From contig JAEWQV010000010.1 in assembly GCA_023399055.1 (NCBI GenBank), positions 682,001 to 746,000 on the forward strand: a stretch of 64,000 nt of DNA. The letters are read 5' to 3'. The notes beneath the pieces are model-generated. The model was not told where the DNA came from. It saw only the letters and a list, made by a program, of their open reading frames with translations, and ran no database searches. The position numbers and the translations under genes are program-made. The stretch comes from Bacillota bacterium (GTDB lineage: Bacteria; Bacillota; Clostridia; Lachnospirales; Lachnospiraceae). Below, piece after piece: positions 8,709 through 17,714 of the stretch (positions are counted from its first letter, which is position 1; each line of letters starts with the position of its first letter).

Positions 8709-8739
8709 CTTGTCATAAATTTGAGGGGGAATTTATTCT

Positions 8740-9759
8740 ATGTTAACAATTAAAGATATTGCCAAGAAATCAGGGGTTTCCTATTCTACCGTATCTAAGG
8801 TATTAAATAATTATCCTGATGTCGGTGAAGAAACACGCAAGAAGGTAATGGCAGTTGTAAATGAGTTCAACTTTACTCCAAATATAAGTGCTCGCAAGCT
8901 TGTTCAAAAAAGCAGCAATATCATTGGATTTATTATGTCCGGACTGGAAACAAGCGATACCAATGACGTCGCTCCTTTGCAAATATTAAAAGGCGCTCTT
9001 TCCTATATTCATAAAACCAATTACGATATTATTTTCTATCCAATTACTTCGGAGATTCAAAAGCAGAAATCCTATTCTCAATTCTGTAGGGAAAATAATA
9101 TAACCGGTGTAGTTCTATCCGGTTTACGCACGGATGATCCCTATTATGTAGATGCTTCCAACAGTGACCTGCCATGTGTGACCATCGACTTTGCATTACC
9201 TGGCAAGCAAAATTCTTGCATAAGTATAGATAACGTAGAAGCGGCACGTTCTGCGGTAGAGTTCCTAGTTCGCAGTGGTCATAAACACATCGGTACGGTG
9301 AACGGAAAAGCGAAATCTGTTGTTGGTCTGGAACGCTGCGCTGGTTATTGTCAAGCATTGCTTGATGGTAACTTACCTATCGTCAATGAGTACGTTATAG
9401 ATGGTGAATTTAACGAAGAAATTGCTTATGAAAAATCATTGGTGCTGCTAACTAGATATCCAGAAATCACTGCCTTATTCTGTGCCAGTGACGTTATGGC
9501 AATGGGTGTTTATCGTGCAGCGAAAAAACTTGGACGCAAAATTCCAACGGATTTATCCGTAGTTGGATTTGACGATCTTCCACTTGCCTCCTATGCTGCA
9601 CCTCCTCTTACAACGATACGTCAGAATTTCTTTCAGTTTGGTGAGTATTCTATAAAGTTGCTGATTGATATTCTTGGCCAAAAGACAGCCTTCAGTCATC
9701 AGGTTTATGTTGACTATAATTTGATCCTTCGTGATAGTACGATGTTTCATCAGGACTAA
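8740..9759 (+). CDS. LacI/GalR-family transcriptional regulator
   Basis: A 339-residue repressor of standard length. The N-terminal helix-turn-helix reads TIKDIAKKSGVSYSTVSKVL, with hinge NISARKLVQKSSN near residue 50. The periplasmic-binding-protein-like sugar domain follows and ends in the family motif LSVVGFDDLPLASYAAPPLT. GAGGGGG precedes the ATG. It is divergent from the GH65 operon, whose promoter carries a LacI-type operator, so it most likely represses that operon until its sugar ligand is present. Ligand identity is unknown. Confidence 0.93.
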   Translation: MLTIKDIAKKSGVSYSTVSKVLNNYPDVGEETRKKVMAVVNEFNFTPNISARKLVQKSSNIIGFIMSGLETSDTNDVAPLQILKGALSYIHKTNYDIIFYPITSEIQKQKSYSQFCRENNITGVVLSGLRTDDPYYVDASNSDLPCVTIDFALPGKQNSCISIDNVEAARSAVEFLVRSGHKHIGTVNGKAKSVVGLERCAGYCQALLDGNLPIVNEYVIDGEFNEEIAYEKSLVLLTRYPEITALFCASDVMAMGVYRAAKKLGRKIPTDLSVVGFDDLPLASYAAPPLTTIRQNFFQFGEYSIKLLIDILGQKTAFSHQVYVDYNLILRDSTMFHQD

Positions 9760-9774
9760 TCCCTATTCACTTTT

Positions 9775-9837
9775 GTAACTGTTAAAACCAAACATCGAGC
9801 AAACCGTAGGTTTTCAAGCTTTGTTCTGAACAGTTAC
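9775..9837 (+). other. Nested inverted repeats after lacI
   Basis: Outer arms GTAACTGTT and AACAGTTAC enclose a second pair, GAGCAAA and TTTGTTC. No clear U-run follows, so it is either a weak terminator of lacI or a structured intergenic element. Confidence 0.4.
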
Positions 9838-9916
9838 ATTTAAATTAATTCCACAAAAGACTACATATATTTATCCAATCTTCCGATAAAGATATTACAG
9901 AGGGTCGGGTGAAGTT

Positions 9917-10729
9917 ATGATAATTGAAATTGATATAAGAATTGAAGATAGCGATGGCAGGATATTGCATCGCTTTGAAAATAAATATGATGATAAAGTT
10001 TCAGCTTTCAAAGAGTCACAAGATTATACCGACGATGTCGGTATGGATTTTTGTGACTTTTTTTCTGAATATTTATCCTGCAGTGGCGCTATTCTACGCG
10101 AAAAATTATTTCAGGGAAACTATACAATGAAAAGGGATAGATCCAAGCGCAAAGTGAAAAAGTCCACAACTAGCCACCGTAACGAATTTAATCATGATAA
10201 TGAAATTAATCCTAATAGCAAAGTCACTCATCTTGAGGATAGTGAACTAGAATATAGAATACGTATTGGAGACGATAAGGTTCTGGTTGGTAAAATACCT
10301 CTAAAACTCCAGCCTTCAACAACAAGTGTTACTCTTCAATTAAAAGAAGACGTTATAGCTCATCCAGAGATACGTAACACTTTTGATACTGACACAGAGC
10401 CCGATGTTAAAAATAACTATGTTAATGGATTTGAGAAAAGTAACGATTATGATAATATTCAAGATAATAAGTTTGAAAGCAAAGTTAATCAAATAGAACT
10501 AGACCAAGATAAACAATATGATATAGATATAGCTCCAGAAATTAGAAATAAAATAGATGAAGTTAATAACTATCCTGATGATATAGATAAAACTCTAGAT
10601 TCACAAAGTGATATTTCTACATATAATGCTGTAGAGTCTGATACTGAAATAGATAGCATTTTAAACTATGCTATGATGAAGGCGATTGAAAAGTATGAAT
10701 TAAACCTTGCACCAAGCTGTGATGCATGA
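9917..10729 (+). CDS. Hypothetical acidic protein, 270 residues
   Basis: Not recognised. Residues 1-75 look like a small folded domain starting MIIEIDIRIEDSDGRILHRF. Then comes a short basic stretch (KRDRSKRKVKK, about 73-83), a second beta-rich part around 110-150 (LEYRIRIGDDKVLVGKIPL), and a long Asp/Asn/Glu-rich tail with low complexity to the C-terminus. No signal peptide or membrane helix. GGGTG precedes the ATG, and a strong terminator follows the stop directly, so it is a single-gene unit between lacI and the convergent XRE cluster. The frame is long and well bounded, so it is probably a real gene, with a partly disordered product. Confidence 0.7.
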   Translation: MIIEIDIRIEDSDGRILHRFENKYDDKVSAFKESQDYTDDVGMDFCDFFSEYLSCSGAILREKLFQGNYTMKRDRSKRKVKKSTTSHRNEFNHDNEINPNSKVTHLEDSELEYRIRIGDDKVLVGKIPLKLQPSTTSVTLQLKEDVIAHPEIRNTFDTDTEPDVKNNYVNGFEKSNDYDNIQDNKFESKVNQIELDQDKQYDIDIAPEIRNKIDEVNNYPDDIDKTLDSQSDISTYNAVESDTEIDSILNYAMMKAIEKYELNLAPSCDA

Positions 10730-10772
10730 AAAACAGATATTAAAGACTTTTTGAGACTTTAATATCTGTTTT
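10730..10772 (+). terminator. Terminator of the acidic protein gene
   Basis: A 16-bp perfect stem, AAAACAGATATTAAAG with CTTTAATATCTGTTTT, starting one base after the stop codon. Confidence 0.8.
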
Positions 10773-10839
10773 AGACTGTAGGCAAACTATAATTCTTATA
10801 CAGTCAATGCTATGAAAGTTTGTGGGCCAAAGCTTTTGA

Positions 10840-11121
10840 CTATATCTCTTTTCTTTTTTTGAATATTAGGTAAGTTAATCCCGCTAAAGTCATTAGTAAA
10901 GATCCGAGCGTAGTAATTAATGAATATTTAGAATTTGACAATAGAATGGATGTGGGTCCATCGGCGCTACCTATAACTCCGATAGCACTTGCATCTCTCC
11001 AAGAAAAGCCTCTCATCTTTTTGATATATAATGGTAATCCATAATTAAAAGCTAAGGAACTTATGGTCATCAACGCAAATATAATTGTTAAAATCAATAT
11101 AACTCTTCTTTGTATTTTCAA
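10840..11121 (-). CDS. Small membrane protein with OadB-like GSADGPTSI signature
   Basis: A 93-residue protein with two membrane helices (about 7-28 and 67-87). Between them is SAIGVIGSADGPTSILL (46-61), which matches the signature of the beta subunit of Na+-translocating decarboxylases (OadB/GcdB), where its Asp lies in the ion path. The rest of OadB (about 370 more residues) is absent, so it cannot be a decarboxylase subunit itself. Start: AAGGAGAGG (11128-11136) points to a TTG at 11119-11121; the longer ATG frame to 11160 would place this site inside the gene. It follows the XRE regulator at 11200-12252 by 79 bases and is probably co-transcribed. Function unknown. Confidence 0.7.
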   Translation of the reverse strand: MKIQRRVILILTIIFALMTISSLAFNYGLPLYIKKMRGFSWRDASAIGVIGSADGPTSILLSNSKYSLITTLGSLLMTLAGLTYLIFKKRKEI

Positions 11122-11199
11122 GAATTTCCTCTCCTTCGTCTTTATATTCATTTGTAACAATCTACAACAAGAAATCTGTTATTGCTTACAATCTAAAGG

Positions 11200-12252
11200 C
11201 TATTTTAATAAAACTTCTGTTTCTTTCCTTAATCTATCATTGTGATCTAAGATTATTCCTTTTATGAAAAATATAATTGCTGTAATTACTAAAACGCTAA
11301 ATACAATTACATTTATGTTATCACTAACATAAACTTCACTCCAGTCCATTAAATTAAATTTAAATCCGATATGATAGGTCTCCTGTTTTAAAATATAATC
11401 AATGAAGCCTTGCACGGTATAGTGATATACACTTCCTAGAGCAATGCATCCGGCAATTTTCAACCATACATTAAATTTCGTATACCGAATCACTAACATC
11501 ATACCCCAAAGTAGCATTAATGAAAAGACAGCAATTGGTACTGCAATTGAAAAAAACCAATTCCCCCCTACATAAGCATTACACACATAAAGAAGAACAA
11601 TCAATAACAAAGAAATAATACTAAAATAGATTAATGTTTTTTTGGTTTTAAAATAATCAGGTAACTTTATACTATATAATAGAAAGGGCAAAAACAATAA
11701 TAGTAAGCCAAAAATTACGCCTGTAAATGCAAGTATAAACCAATTACCTCCGGTATAGATGTTACAAGTCAATAACAGTAAGCTAAGGGAACCAGTAAAT
11801 GCACCAAGTGCAGTTAGACTCTTCTTTTTTGTTACTATTATCGGTAACAAGGTCAGTGTCATGGAAACCATTACAGAAGTAAGTACGATAAAGAACCAGG
11901 ATAATTCCTGCTGTACTGCAAGGTTACAAATGAAACAAACCAATAACGTTAATCCATATAAAAATATCTGTATATTACGAAGATATTTAACTATATTTAT
12001 ATATCGTTTCGCTAACTTCTTAGTATTTTTTGCTTCCACATCTTCTCCGGCAGTTAATAGTTCATGTTCACTAATGGATAGGATATTACATAACTCTCTT
12101 ATTAAAGTGATATCCGGGTAAGACAGCCCTCTCTCCCATTTTGAGACTGCTGATTCCGTGACAAATAATTTGTTTGCCAACTCTTTTTGTGTTAATCCAA
12201 GCTCTTTTCTTCTTTTGATAATATACTCGCCAAACTTCTTTTTATCTTCCAT
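11200..12252 (-). CDS. XRE-family regulator fused to a polytopic membrane domain
   Basis: Residues 8-62 form a Cro/C1-type helix-turn-helix (LGLTQKELANKLFVTESAVSKWERG). Residues 95-340 carry about eight hydrophobic helices. Membrane-bound XRE regulators of this build occur in clostridia and are usually thought to sense envelope state, but no ligand is known. TGGAGG precedes the ATG. The gene is followed by the small OadB-motif protein, likely its partner. DNA-binding at the membrane is inferred from the fusion. Confidence 0.85.
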   Translation of the reverse strand: MEDKKKFGEYIIKRRKELGLTQKELANKLFVTESAVSKWERGLSYPDITLIRELCNILSISEHELLTAGEDVEAKNTKKLAKRYINIVKYLRNIQIFLYGLTLLVCFICNLAVQQELSWFFIVLTSVMVSMTLTLLPIIVTKKKSLTALGAFTGSLSLLLLTCNIYTGGNWFILAFTGVIFGLLLLFLPFLLYSIKLPDYFKTKKTLIYFSIISLLLIVLLYVCNAYVGGNWFFSIAVPIAVFSLMLLWGMMLVIRYTKFNVWLKIAGCIALGSVYHYTVQGFIDYILKQETYHIGFKFNLMDWSEVYVSDNINVIVFSVLVITAIIFFIKGIILDHNDRLRKETEVLLK

Positions 12253-12582
12253 ATTTAGCCTCCAAGTGTTTGAAATTATTCTAACTCAAATCCCTTGGAA
12301 GGTCAATAAAATAGGTGGATTTAGCCACTCAACCATTAAGCCAGTTGGGAAAAACCTTGTTTTATCGAGGTTTTTTAGGGTATTAAGTCGTTAATTTGCT
12401 TACATATTCAATAAAACCTTTACTTATAAAAAGAGCATAGCATATTTGATAGTTAATAGATTAAAACACTTAAACCCTAACCCCTATAGAAGGCACTTTA
12501 TGATTAAAATAACTAATCATAGGGTGCATCTAGTGAAACAACTTGTCGTTGCATTTTGTTTTAAATTTTTCCTTTTCAGTGC
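12253..12582. other. Intergenic region with two hairpins
   Basis: AAAAACCT/AGGTTTTT (12350-12375) is a terminator-like hairpin usable on both strands. GCACTTTATGATTA and TAATCATAGGGTGC (12493-12527) form a 14-bp stem with two G-T pairs. A diverged copy of the 8.69-kb palindrome starts at 12534. No coding sequence seen. Confidence 0.5.
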
Positions 12583-12629
12583 TTGACAGAAATGTTATTA
12601 CTGATTATACTGTATATATGTGTATATAA
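12583..12629 (+). promoter_or_regulatory. Promoter and probable YtrA-type operator of the GntR-ABC operon
   Basis: TTGACA (12583-12588), 17 bp, TATACT (12606-12611): near-consensus. Directly after the -10 comes the A/T dyad TGTATATATGTGTATATA (12611-12628), a good fit to autoregulatory sites of YtrA-type GntR repressors, which would cover the transcription start. Confidence 0.75.
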
Positions 12630-12642
12630 AGGTGGTGAATAA

Positions 12643-13026
12643 TTGAAAATTATAGTATCCAACCGCTCGGGGACTCCAATCTACGAGCAGATCAAATCGC
12701 AGATTAAAGAAGCTATTTTTTCGGGAGAACTTCGTGAAGATGATTTACTCCCATCCATACGGCAACTGGCAAAGGATCTGAAGATCAGTGTGATAACTAC
12801 CACAAGGGCTTACAGCGATTTGGAAGAGGAAGGTTTTGTTGTTAATGTACAAGGGAAAGGCTGTTATATATTGCCTCAAAACAAAGAAATGGCAAGGGAA
12901 AATGCACTTCGTAAAGTAGAGTTTAGTTTAACAGAAGCTATCACTGCTGCCATGAATGGTGGAATTAGCAAGAGCGAGGTTGTTGAAATGTTAGAAGTTC
13001 TTTATAAGGAGGATAACAATGAATAA
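12643..13026 (+). CDS. GntR-family regulator, YtrA subfamily
   Basis: 127 residues: a winged helix-turn-helix (GTPIYEQIKSQIKEAIFSGE, then SIRQLAKDLKISVITTTRAY) and only a short helical tail, which defines the YtrA subfamily. The start is TTG, seven bases after AAAGGTGG; the N-terminus then reads MKIIVSNRSGTPIY as in homologues. The gene overlaps the ABC ATPase start by 8 bases. Members usually repress their own exporter operon in response to cell-wall-active compounds, and the operator-like dyad at 12611 fits that. Confidence 0.9.
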   Translation: MKIIVSNRSGTPIYEQIKSQIKEAIFSGELREDDLLPSIRQLAKDLKISVITTTRAYSDLEEEGFVVNVQGKGCYILPQNKEMARENALRKVEFSLTEAITAAMNGGISKSEVVEMLEVLYKEDNNE

Positions 13027-13882
13027 TGCATTAGAGGTTCGCGGACTTAAAAAGAAGTATGATACTTTTTCATTAAAGGATGTTTCCTTTAAGATTCCCA
13101 AAGGATACATTATGGGATTTATCGGACCTAACGGAGCTGGTAAAACCACTACAATTAAATCAATACTAAATATGATTAATTATCAAGCTGACGAAATAAA
13201 ACTATTCGGTTTTAGTAGTAAAGAACATGCAGAGCAGTTAAACGATCAAATAGGTGTTGTTATGGATTCTCCTTTTTATGTGGAAGATTGGACCACCGGT
13301 GATGTTGAGAAAGCTGTATCACCCTTCTATAAGAATTGGAGCAGCTCTAAATATTCAGAGTTATTAAGCGTTTTTAGAATAGACAAGAAAAAGAAAGTAA
13401 AAGAATTGTCTCGTGGAATGAAAGTAAAATTAATGGTAGCAGTTGCACTATCCCACGACGCAAAGTTACTAATTCTTGATGAGCCAACTAGCGGTTTAGA
13501 CCCAGTTGCTCGTGATGAGCTTTGTGATATGTTAAGTAATTTTGTTACCGATGAAAACAGAAGCATACTTTTTTCCACCCACATAACCTCTGACCTTGAA
13601 AAAATTGCTGACTACATTACCTTCATATTGGATGGTCAGATTATATATACAGGATCAAAAGAAAATCTTCTTGAAAAATATATCTTAGTTAAAGGCGGTT
13701 TAAGAGAAATAAGTGCCGAGCAAAAGAAGCTGATTATTGGCCTAAGAGAACATAATACTGGATTTGAAGGAATGACAGAAACCTCAAATATGAATAAATT
13801 ACCCAAGACTTTACTCTTTGAGCCAATCACACTTGACGAAATCATCATTTATATGAACAAGGGGGCAAAATTATATGAATAA
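13019..13882 (+). CDS. ABC transporter ATP-binding protein
   Basis: 287 residues with all ATPase motifs: Walker A GPNGAGKTT, signature LSRGMKVKL, Walker B LLILDEPTSGLDP and the switch His in STHITSDLEK. The C-terminal 70 residues are extra, as in BcrA/YtrB-type subunits. AAGGAGG precedes the ATG, and it overlaps its neighbours on both sides. It powers the permease at 13875-14549. Likely role: export of or protection from antimicrobial peptides or lipids; substrate unknown. Confidence 0.93.
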   Translation: MNNALEVRGLKKKYDTFSLKDVSFKIPKGYIMGFIGPNGAGKTTTIKSILNMINYQADEIKLFGFSSKEHAEQLNDQIGVVMDSPFYVEDWTTGDVEKAVSPFYKNWSSSKYSELLSVFRIDKKKKVKELSRGMKVKLMVAVALSHDAKLLILDEPTSGLDPVARDELCDMLSNFVTDENRSILFSTHITSDLEKIADYITFILDGQIIYTGSKENLLEKYILVKGGLREISAEQKKLIIGLREHNTGFEGMTETSNMNKLPKTLLFEPITLDEIIIYMNKGAKLYE

Positions 13883-14549
13883 AGCATTTACTTTTGTAAG
13901 GCTGGATTATCTTACAGTTAAGCCTTACCTGACCTTGAAAAATCTTATCATCTTTACAATTGTTGCAATAATAATGATGTTCAATTCAAATAACAGCATA
14001 TCCGCAATAGCAATTTTAATGGTCTTTGCTGGACTATATGTCAGTTACCCATTTGCTGTCGGTGAAAAGAATGGCATTGATGCACTTTATACAACGCTTT
14101 CCATTCAACGAAGTACCGTCGTTGTTGGAAGATACTTATTTGCACTTATAGTAAATGCATGTGCTGGATTATTAGCATATGTCTTTGCCTATCTAGTATC
14201 AATGGTGTTAAATAAAGATTTTAATTTAGTAGAAAGCTTTGTTTCCACACTTGTCATGTTTGCTATCTTTAGTATTATCCAGGCAATTCAAATTCCTATT
14301 TACTTCAAGCTAGGATATGCAAAAGCAAAGTTTTTTGCTTATCTCCCATTTGTAGGATTACCTCTGGTAGTTATCCTCTTAACTAATTATTTAAAAGAAA
14401 AAATTTCTTCTGACCAGATGAATGATATATTCATTTGGATGGAAACAAATACATTTACAGCAGTACTTATAGGTGTAATGATTTGGTTAGTAATTATGCT
14501 TATATCCCTGCAAACCTCTCTAGCATTCTATAATAAACGCGAGTTCTAA
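13875..14549 (+). CDS. ABC-2 type transporter permease
   Basis: 224 residues, six predicted membrane helices, no extracellular domain: the build of ABC-2/BcrB-like permeases (it resembles the ABC2_membrane_2 type, with VGEKNGIDALYTTLSIQR between helices). It overlaps the ATPase gene by 8 bases and ends the operon before a strong hairpin. It forms the channel of the exporter with the ATPase. Confidence 0.85.
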   Translation: MNKAFTFVRLDYLTVKPYLTLKNLIIFTIVAIIMMFNSNNSISAIAILMVFAGLYVSYPFAVGEKNGIDALYTTLSIQRSTVVVGRYLFALIVNACAGLLAYVFAYLVSMVLNKDFNLVESFVSTLVMFAIFSIIQAIQIPIYFKLGYAKAKFFAYLPFVGLPLVVILLTNYLKEKISSDQMNDIFIWMETNTFTAVLIGVMIWLVIMLISLQTSLAFYNKREF

Positions 14550-14555
14550 AAGAAT

Positions 14556-14600
14556 AGCTCCGATACCTCTGAAGTTTCTTTCTATTGAGGTATCGGAGCT
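14556..14600 (+). terminator. Terminator of the GntR-ABC operon
   Basis: 14-bp perfect stem AGCTCCGATACCTC with GAGGTATCGGAGCT, 17-base loop, followed by a T-rich GTTTCTGT. Confidence 0.75.
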
Positions 14601-14675
14601 GTTTCTGTATTTACGTGAAAGTAAAGTGAAGTATCAACAAATCTTAGCTTTGTTAGATACGATCGCACCCGCGAG

Positions 14676-14714
14676 AACTGGAGAAACCCGCATAGCGTGG
14701 TGTTTCCTCCAGTT
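14676..14714 (-). terminator. Hairpin at the end of the gtrA-like gene
   Basis: AACTGGAG-AAAC pairs with GTTTCCTCCAGTT with one bulged base, overlapping the stop codon of the leftward GtrA gene. No long U-run on the leftward transcript, so termination is probable rather than certain. Confidence 0.5.
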
Positions 14715-15207
14715 ATTTCTTCATAATAACTAGTTTAAGCATTGGATAATTAATCACAACCTGTATAATAATATTGATTGCGTTTGCCAAGGTCGCTGCA
14801 AATCCACCAGCGTAAGGTTTCGTTAATGCAATCATATAGGGTGGTAGCCATATTGATATAATTCCCGCTACAATAACGGTTATTAAATACCAAGGTAATA
14901 CCTTTGATATTTTGACAGTTGCTGCAAATACAACTTTTCTCTGTACAATAAAGTTCACCGTTTGTGCGCAGATATAGGCTAATAGAAAGGCTAAAAACCC
15001 ACTAAGTCCACCATTCTCCTTGGAATAATCAAAGATAAACCAGGAGAAGTCCCTATCTGAAAGTGCTTTAAAAAGTACACCATTGCCCAACCAAAGTACA
15101 CAGAAATTTGTTATGGTAGCAACATTACTCATGATATTAAATAGTATAAATTCATATAAATTTGGATGGTTGTCTTTCCATACTTTTATTTTATTCACTA
15201 AGTCCAT
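14713..15207 (-). CDS. GtrA-like membrane protein
   Basis: 164 residues with four membrane helices, matching the GtrA fold thought to help move lipid-linked sugars (polyprenyl-phosphate glucose) across the membrane. Motifs seen: LFNIMSNVATITNFCVLW in helix 1 and VNFIVQRKVVF in the middle. It is longer than the usual 120-140 residues because of an insert near 48-65 (DRDFSWFIFDYSKENGG). AGAGGATGG precedes the ATG. It begins 17 bases after the GH3 stop, so it is co-transcribed. The link to GH3 suggests glycan remodelling at the membrane, which is inference. Confidence 0.82.
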   Translation of the reverse strand: MDLVNKIKVWKDNHPNLYEFILFNIMSNVATITNFCVLWLGNGVLFKALSDRDFSWFIFDYSKENGGLSGFLAFLLAYICAQTVNFIVQRKVVFAATVKISKVLPWYLITVIVAGIISIWLPPYMIALTKPYAGGFAATLANAINIIIQVVINYPMLKLVIMKK

Positions 15208-15224
15208 GGTACTTCCATCCTCTC

Positions 15225-17618
15225 TTACTTCTTGAAAAATGCCTTTACGAAATGATAGAAGCCCTTTAACCCCTTCCCATTCACTATTTCCACCAGCGCA
15301 TAAGACATCTCCATGGTAATCGCACCACCGGTCATCTTTGCAAGACCACGAAATGGCATGTTATAGATAAACAAAATATTAAGGTTTGGTTTTCCCTTTT
15401 TCTCACTTTGATTTTTAATTGAGGTTAGCACCTTATACACTAGCCTTGCGAGTAAACTCTTAGCATAATACAGCTGGCAGATGGAATCGTTAATCCCAAG
15501 TAATCCTGATTTATCCCATTTACTATTCGGTAGCGGAATATCTAAGATTTGTTCAAACTGATAATCATCCACCTTCGTTATTTTTCCAGTAAAATATGCT
15601 GGGAGAATCTCTTTTACATAAGGTGATTTTGCTTTCGTACCCTCTATATCAATTGTAGATTGTAGCACTATTTCCTTAGAATTAATTCCGATTTCAACAG
15701 TATATGTGCCGCCTTCAATCTCCCACTGCTTGGTATGAATATGATAATAACGAAAAGCTTTGTCGTCAAAGGGCAGAAAGACTTCCTTCTCTTCACCCGC
15801 TTTTAAAAATACTTTCTTAAAGCCTTTTAATTCTCTGATTGGTCTGAAAATCTGATTAGATCTTGTTCCAATATAGAGCTGGCAAACTTCAGCTCCGTCC
15901 ACTTTACCAGAGTTTTTTAATCGAAAGGTTGCACCCTTCTTTGAAACATTAAAGTCAGAGTAAGTAAAGGTGGTGTAGCTCAAACCATATCCAAAGGGAT
16001 ACAATACCTCCTGTCCAGCTGTTTCATAATAGCGATAACCAACATAGGGTCCTTCACGATATTCGCTGGTTCGTTCTTTTCCTGGGTAAAAACGATAGTT
16101 GGGTGTATCTTCATATTCAATTGGATAGGTTTCATTCAGCTTACCAGAAGGATTATATTTACCAGTTATTACATCCAGCATGGCACTTGCACCTGCCTGC
16201 CCGCTCAAATAACCATGAACTACAGCCTTAACCTTATGTATCCAAGGCATTTCTATTACAGAACCCGCTGATAAAATTACAATCACATTATTATTGACTT
16301 TTGTTATCTCATCAATGAGCTCCAATTGGTTCTGGGGCATTTTCATGTCTGTTCGATCCATACCTTCGGTTTCCCTGATTTCATCCAAACCGGCATAGAT
16401 TAGCACATATTCTGATTGCTTGGCAGCTTCTTTTGCTCTTTCTAGCAACTTTACATCCGTCTTTTTATTACGCTCATACCCCTGCTCATACGCAGTTAAT
16501 ACGAAAGCATAATCATTAATTACTGATAAAGTAGAATCTACTTTCGTTGGGTTAACCATGGACGAGCCTGCACCTTGGTAGCGTGGTCTATCTGCGAAAT
16601 CACCAATAATCGTAATCTTAGCACCTTTTGAAAGCGGTAATATGTTGTCATCATTCTTGAGCAGAACAATACTCTCTTTGGCTACTTTTTCTGCAAAGTT
16701 ATGATGTAGTTTTTTATCAAAGTCTTTCTTTTTTGCTTTCTTTGCAGCATCACTAACATCAAGAATTACTGAAAGTAATTCATCGACTCTTTGATTCAGA
16801 ACTTGCTCCTTTAGTCTTCCGCTTTCAACAGCCTTTACCAGTTCCTTTGCACCCATTTTACCGGTGGAAGGCATCTCCAAGTGGCTTCCGTTCTGGACAC
16901 CTAGAACATGGTCATTGCTTCCACCCCAATCGGATACTACAACGCCGTCAAAGCCCCATTCCTTAACCAATATTTCCTGCAATAAGTGGGAACTCTCATT
17001 GGCATAAACACCATTTATTAGATTATAAGACGTCATAATAGCCTTGGCCTTACCTTCTTTCACTGCTATTTCAAACCCTGTGGTGTAAATTTCGCGGAAC
17101 GTTCTTTCGTCAATGACAGAGTCATTTGTCATTCTTCGAAGTTCCTGACTGTTTGCAGCGAAATGCTTTGGACAGGCGGCAACACCCTTTTTTTGAATTC
17201 CACGAATGTAGGCAGCTGCCATCTTACCGGATAAATAGGGATCTTCGCTAAAATATTCAAAATTTCTACCACACAAAGGACTTCTTTTAATATTCAATCC
17301 TGGCCCTAAGATCATATCCACACCTAAAGCCACTGCCTCTTCCCCAAGATACTCTCCCAGTTCTTCACCTAATTTTTCATCCCAACTATTTGCAACTGTT
17401 GCAGCGGTTGGAAAACAGGTAGAGGGTAAGCTGGCATTAAGTCCAAGGTGATCTGCAGCACCTGCTTGCTTTCTTAGTCCATGAGGTCCATCGGATAAAA
17501 ATATGGATGGAATCCCGTAATTTTGGTAGGCAACGGTAGTCCAAGTATCTCTTCCTGACATCATAGCTGCCTTTTCTTCTAAACTCATTTTATTAATAAT
17601 CGACTGATTTTTTAACAT
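15225..17618 (-). CDS. GH3 beta-glucosidase-like enzyme, cytosolic
   Basis: 797 residues in normal GH3 order: barrel (about 10-290), alpha/beta sandwich (about 310-520), fibronectin-III-like domain (about 550-640). GVVVSDWGG holds the nucleophile D230, and KHFAANSQE (151-159) is the sugar-binding loop. About 100 residues at the C-terminus (from 690) are an extension with amphipathic helices of unknown use. No signal peptide. GGAGG precedes the ATG. The promoter carries two LytTR-like boxes, pointing to control by the AgrA-like regulator at 19338-20042. Substrate is probably a beta-glucoside; it could also be a xyloside or steroid glycoside. Confidence 0.9.
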   Translation of the reverse strand: MLKNQSIINKMSLEEKAAMMSGRDTWTTVAYQNYGIPSIFLSDGPHGLRKQAGAADHLGLNASLPSTCFPTAATVANSWDEKLGEELGEYLGEEAVALGVDMILGPGLNIKRSPLCGRNFEYFSEDPYLSGKMAAAYIRGIQKKGVAACPKHFAANSQELRRMTNDSVIDERTFREIYTTGFEIAVKEGKAKAIMTSYNLINGVYANESSHLLQEILVKEWGFDGVVVSDWGGSNDHVLGVQNGSHLEMPSTGKMGAKELVKAVESGRLKEQVLNQRVDELLSVILDVSDAAKKAKKKDFDKKLHHNFAEKVAKESIVLLKNDDNILPLSKGAKITIIGDFADRPRYQGAGSSMVNPTKVDSTLSVINDYAFVLTAYEQGYERNKKTDVKLLERAKEAAKQSEYVLIYAGLDEIRETEGMDRTDMKMPQNQLELIDEITKVNNNVIVILSAGSVIEMPWIHKVKAVVHGYLSGQAGASAMLDVITGKYNPSGKLNETYPIEYEDTPNYRFYPGKERTSEYREGPYVGYRYYETAGQEVLYPFGYGLSYTTFTYSDFNVSKKGATFRLKNSGKVDGAEVCQLYIGTRSNQIFRPIRELKGFKKVFLKAGEEKEVFLPFDDKAFRYYHIHTKQWEIEGGTYTVEIGINSKEIVLQSTIDIEGTKAKSPYVKEILPAYFTGKITKVDDYQFEQILDIPLPNSKWDKSGLLGINDSICQLYYAKSLLARLVYKVLTSIKNQSEKKGKPNLNILFIYNMPFRGLAKMTGGAITMEMSYALVEIVNGKGLKGFYHFVKAFFKK

Positions 17619-17714
17619 TCTTATCCTCCAGATAGAATATAACTACATTAGATTAGCGCTGAACGAAGGAGTGCCAATATCATGTACTTTTACCTGATAC
17701 ATTGTCTACATAAT

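Noticed and set aside
10840..11121. Truncated oxaloacetate decarboxylase beta subunit
   Set aside because: The gene has its own start signal, two balanced helices and an operon partner, and no adjacent oadA/oadG or remaining oadB sequence; it looks like a short protein in its own right.
12493..12527. Hairpin upstream of gntR as a riboswitch
   Set aside because: It is upstream of the gntR promoter, so it is not in that transcript, and it matches no riboswitch consensus I know.
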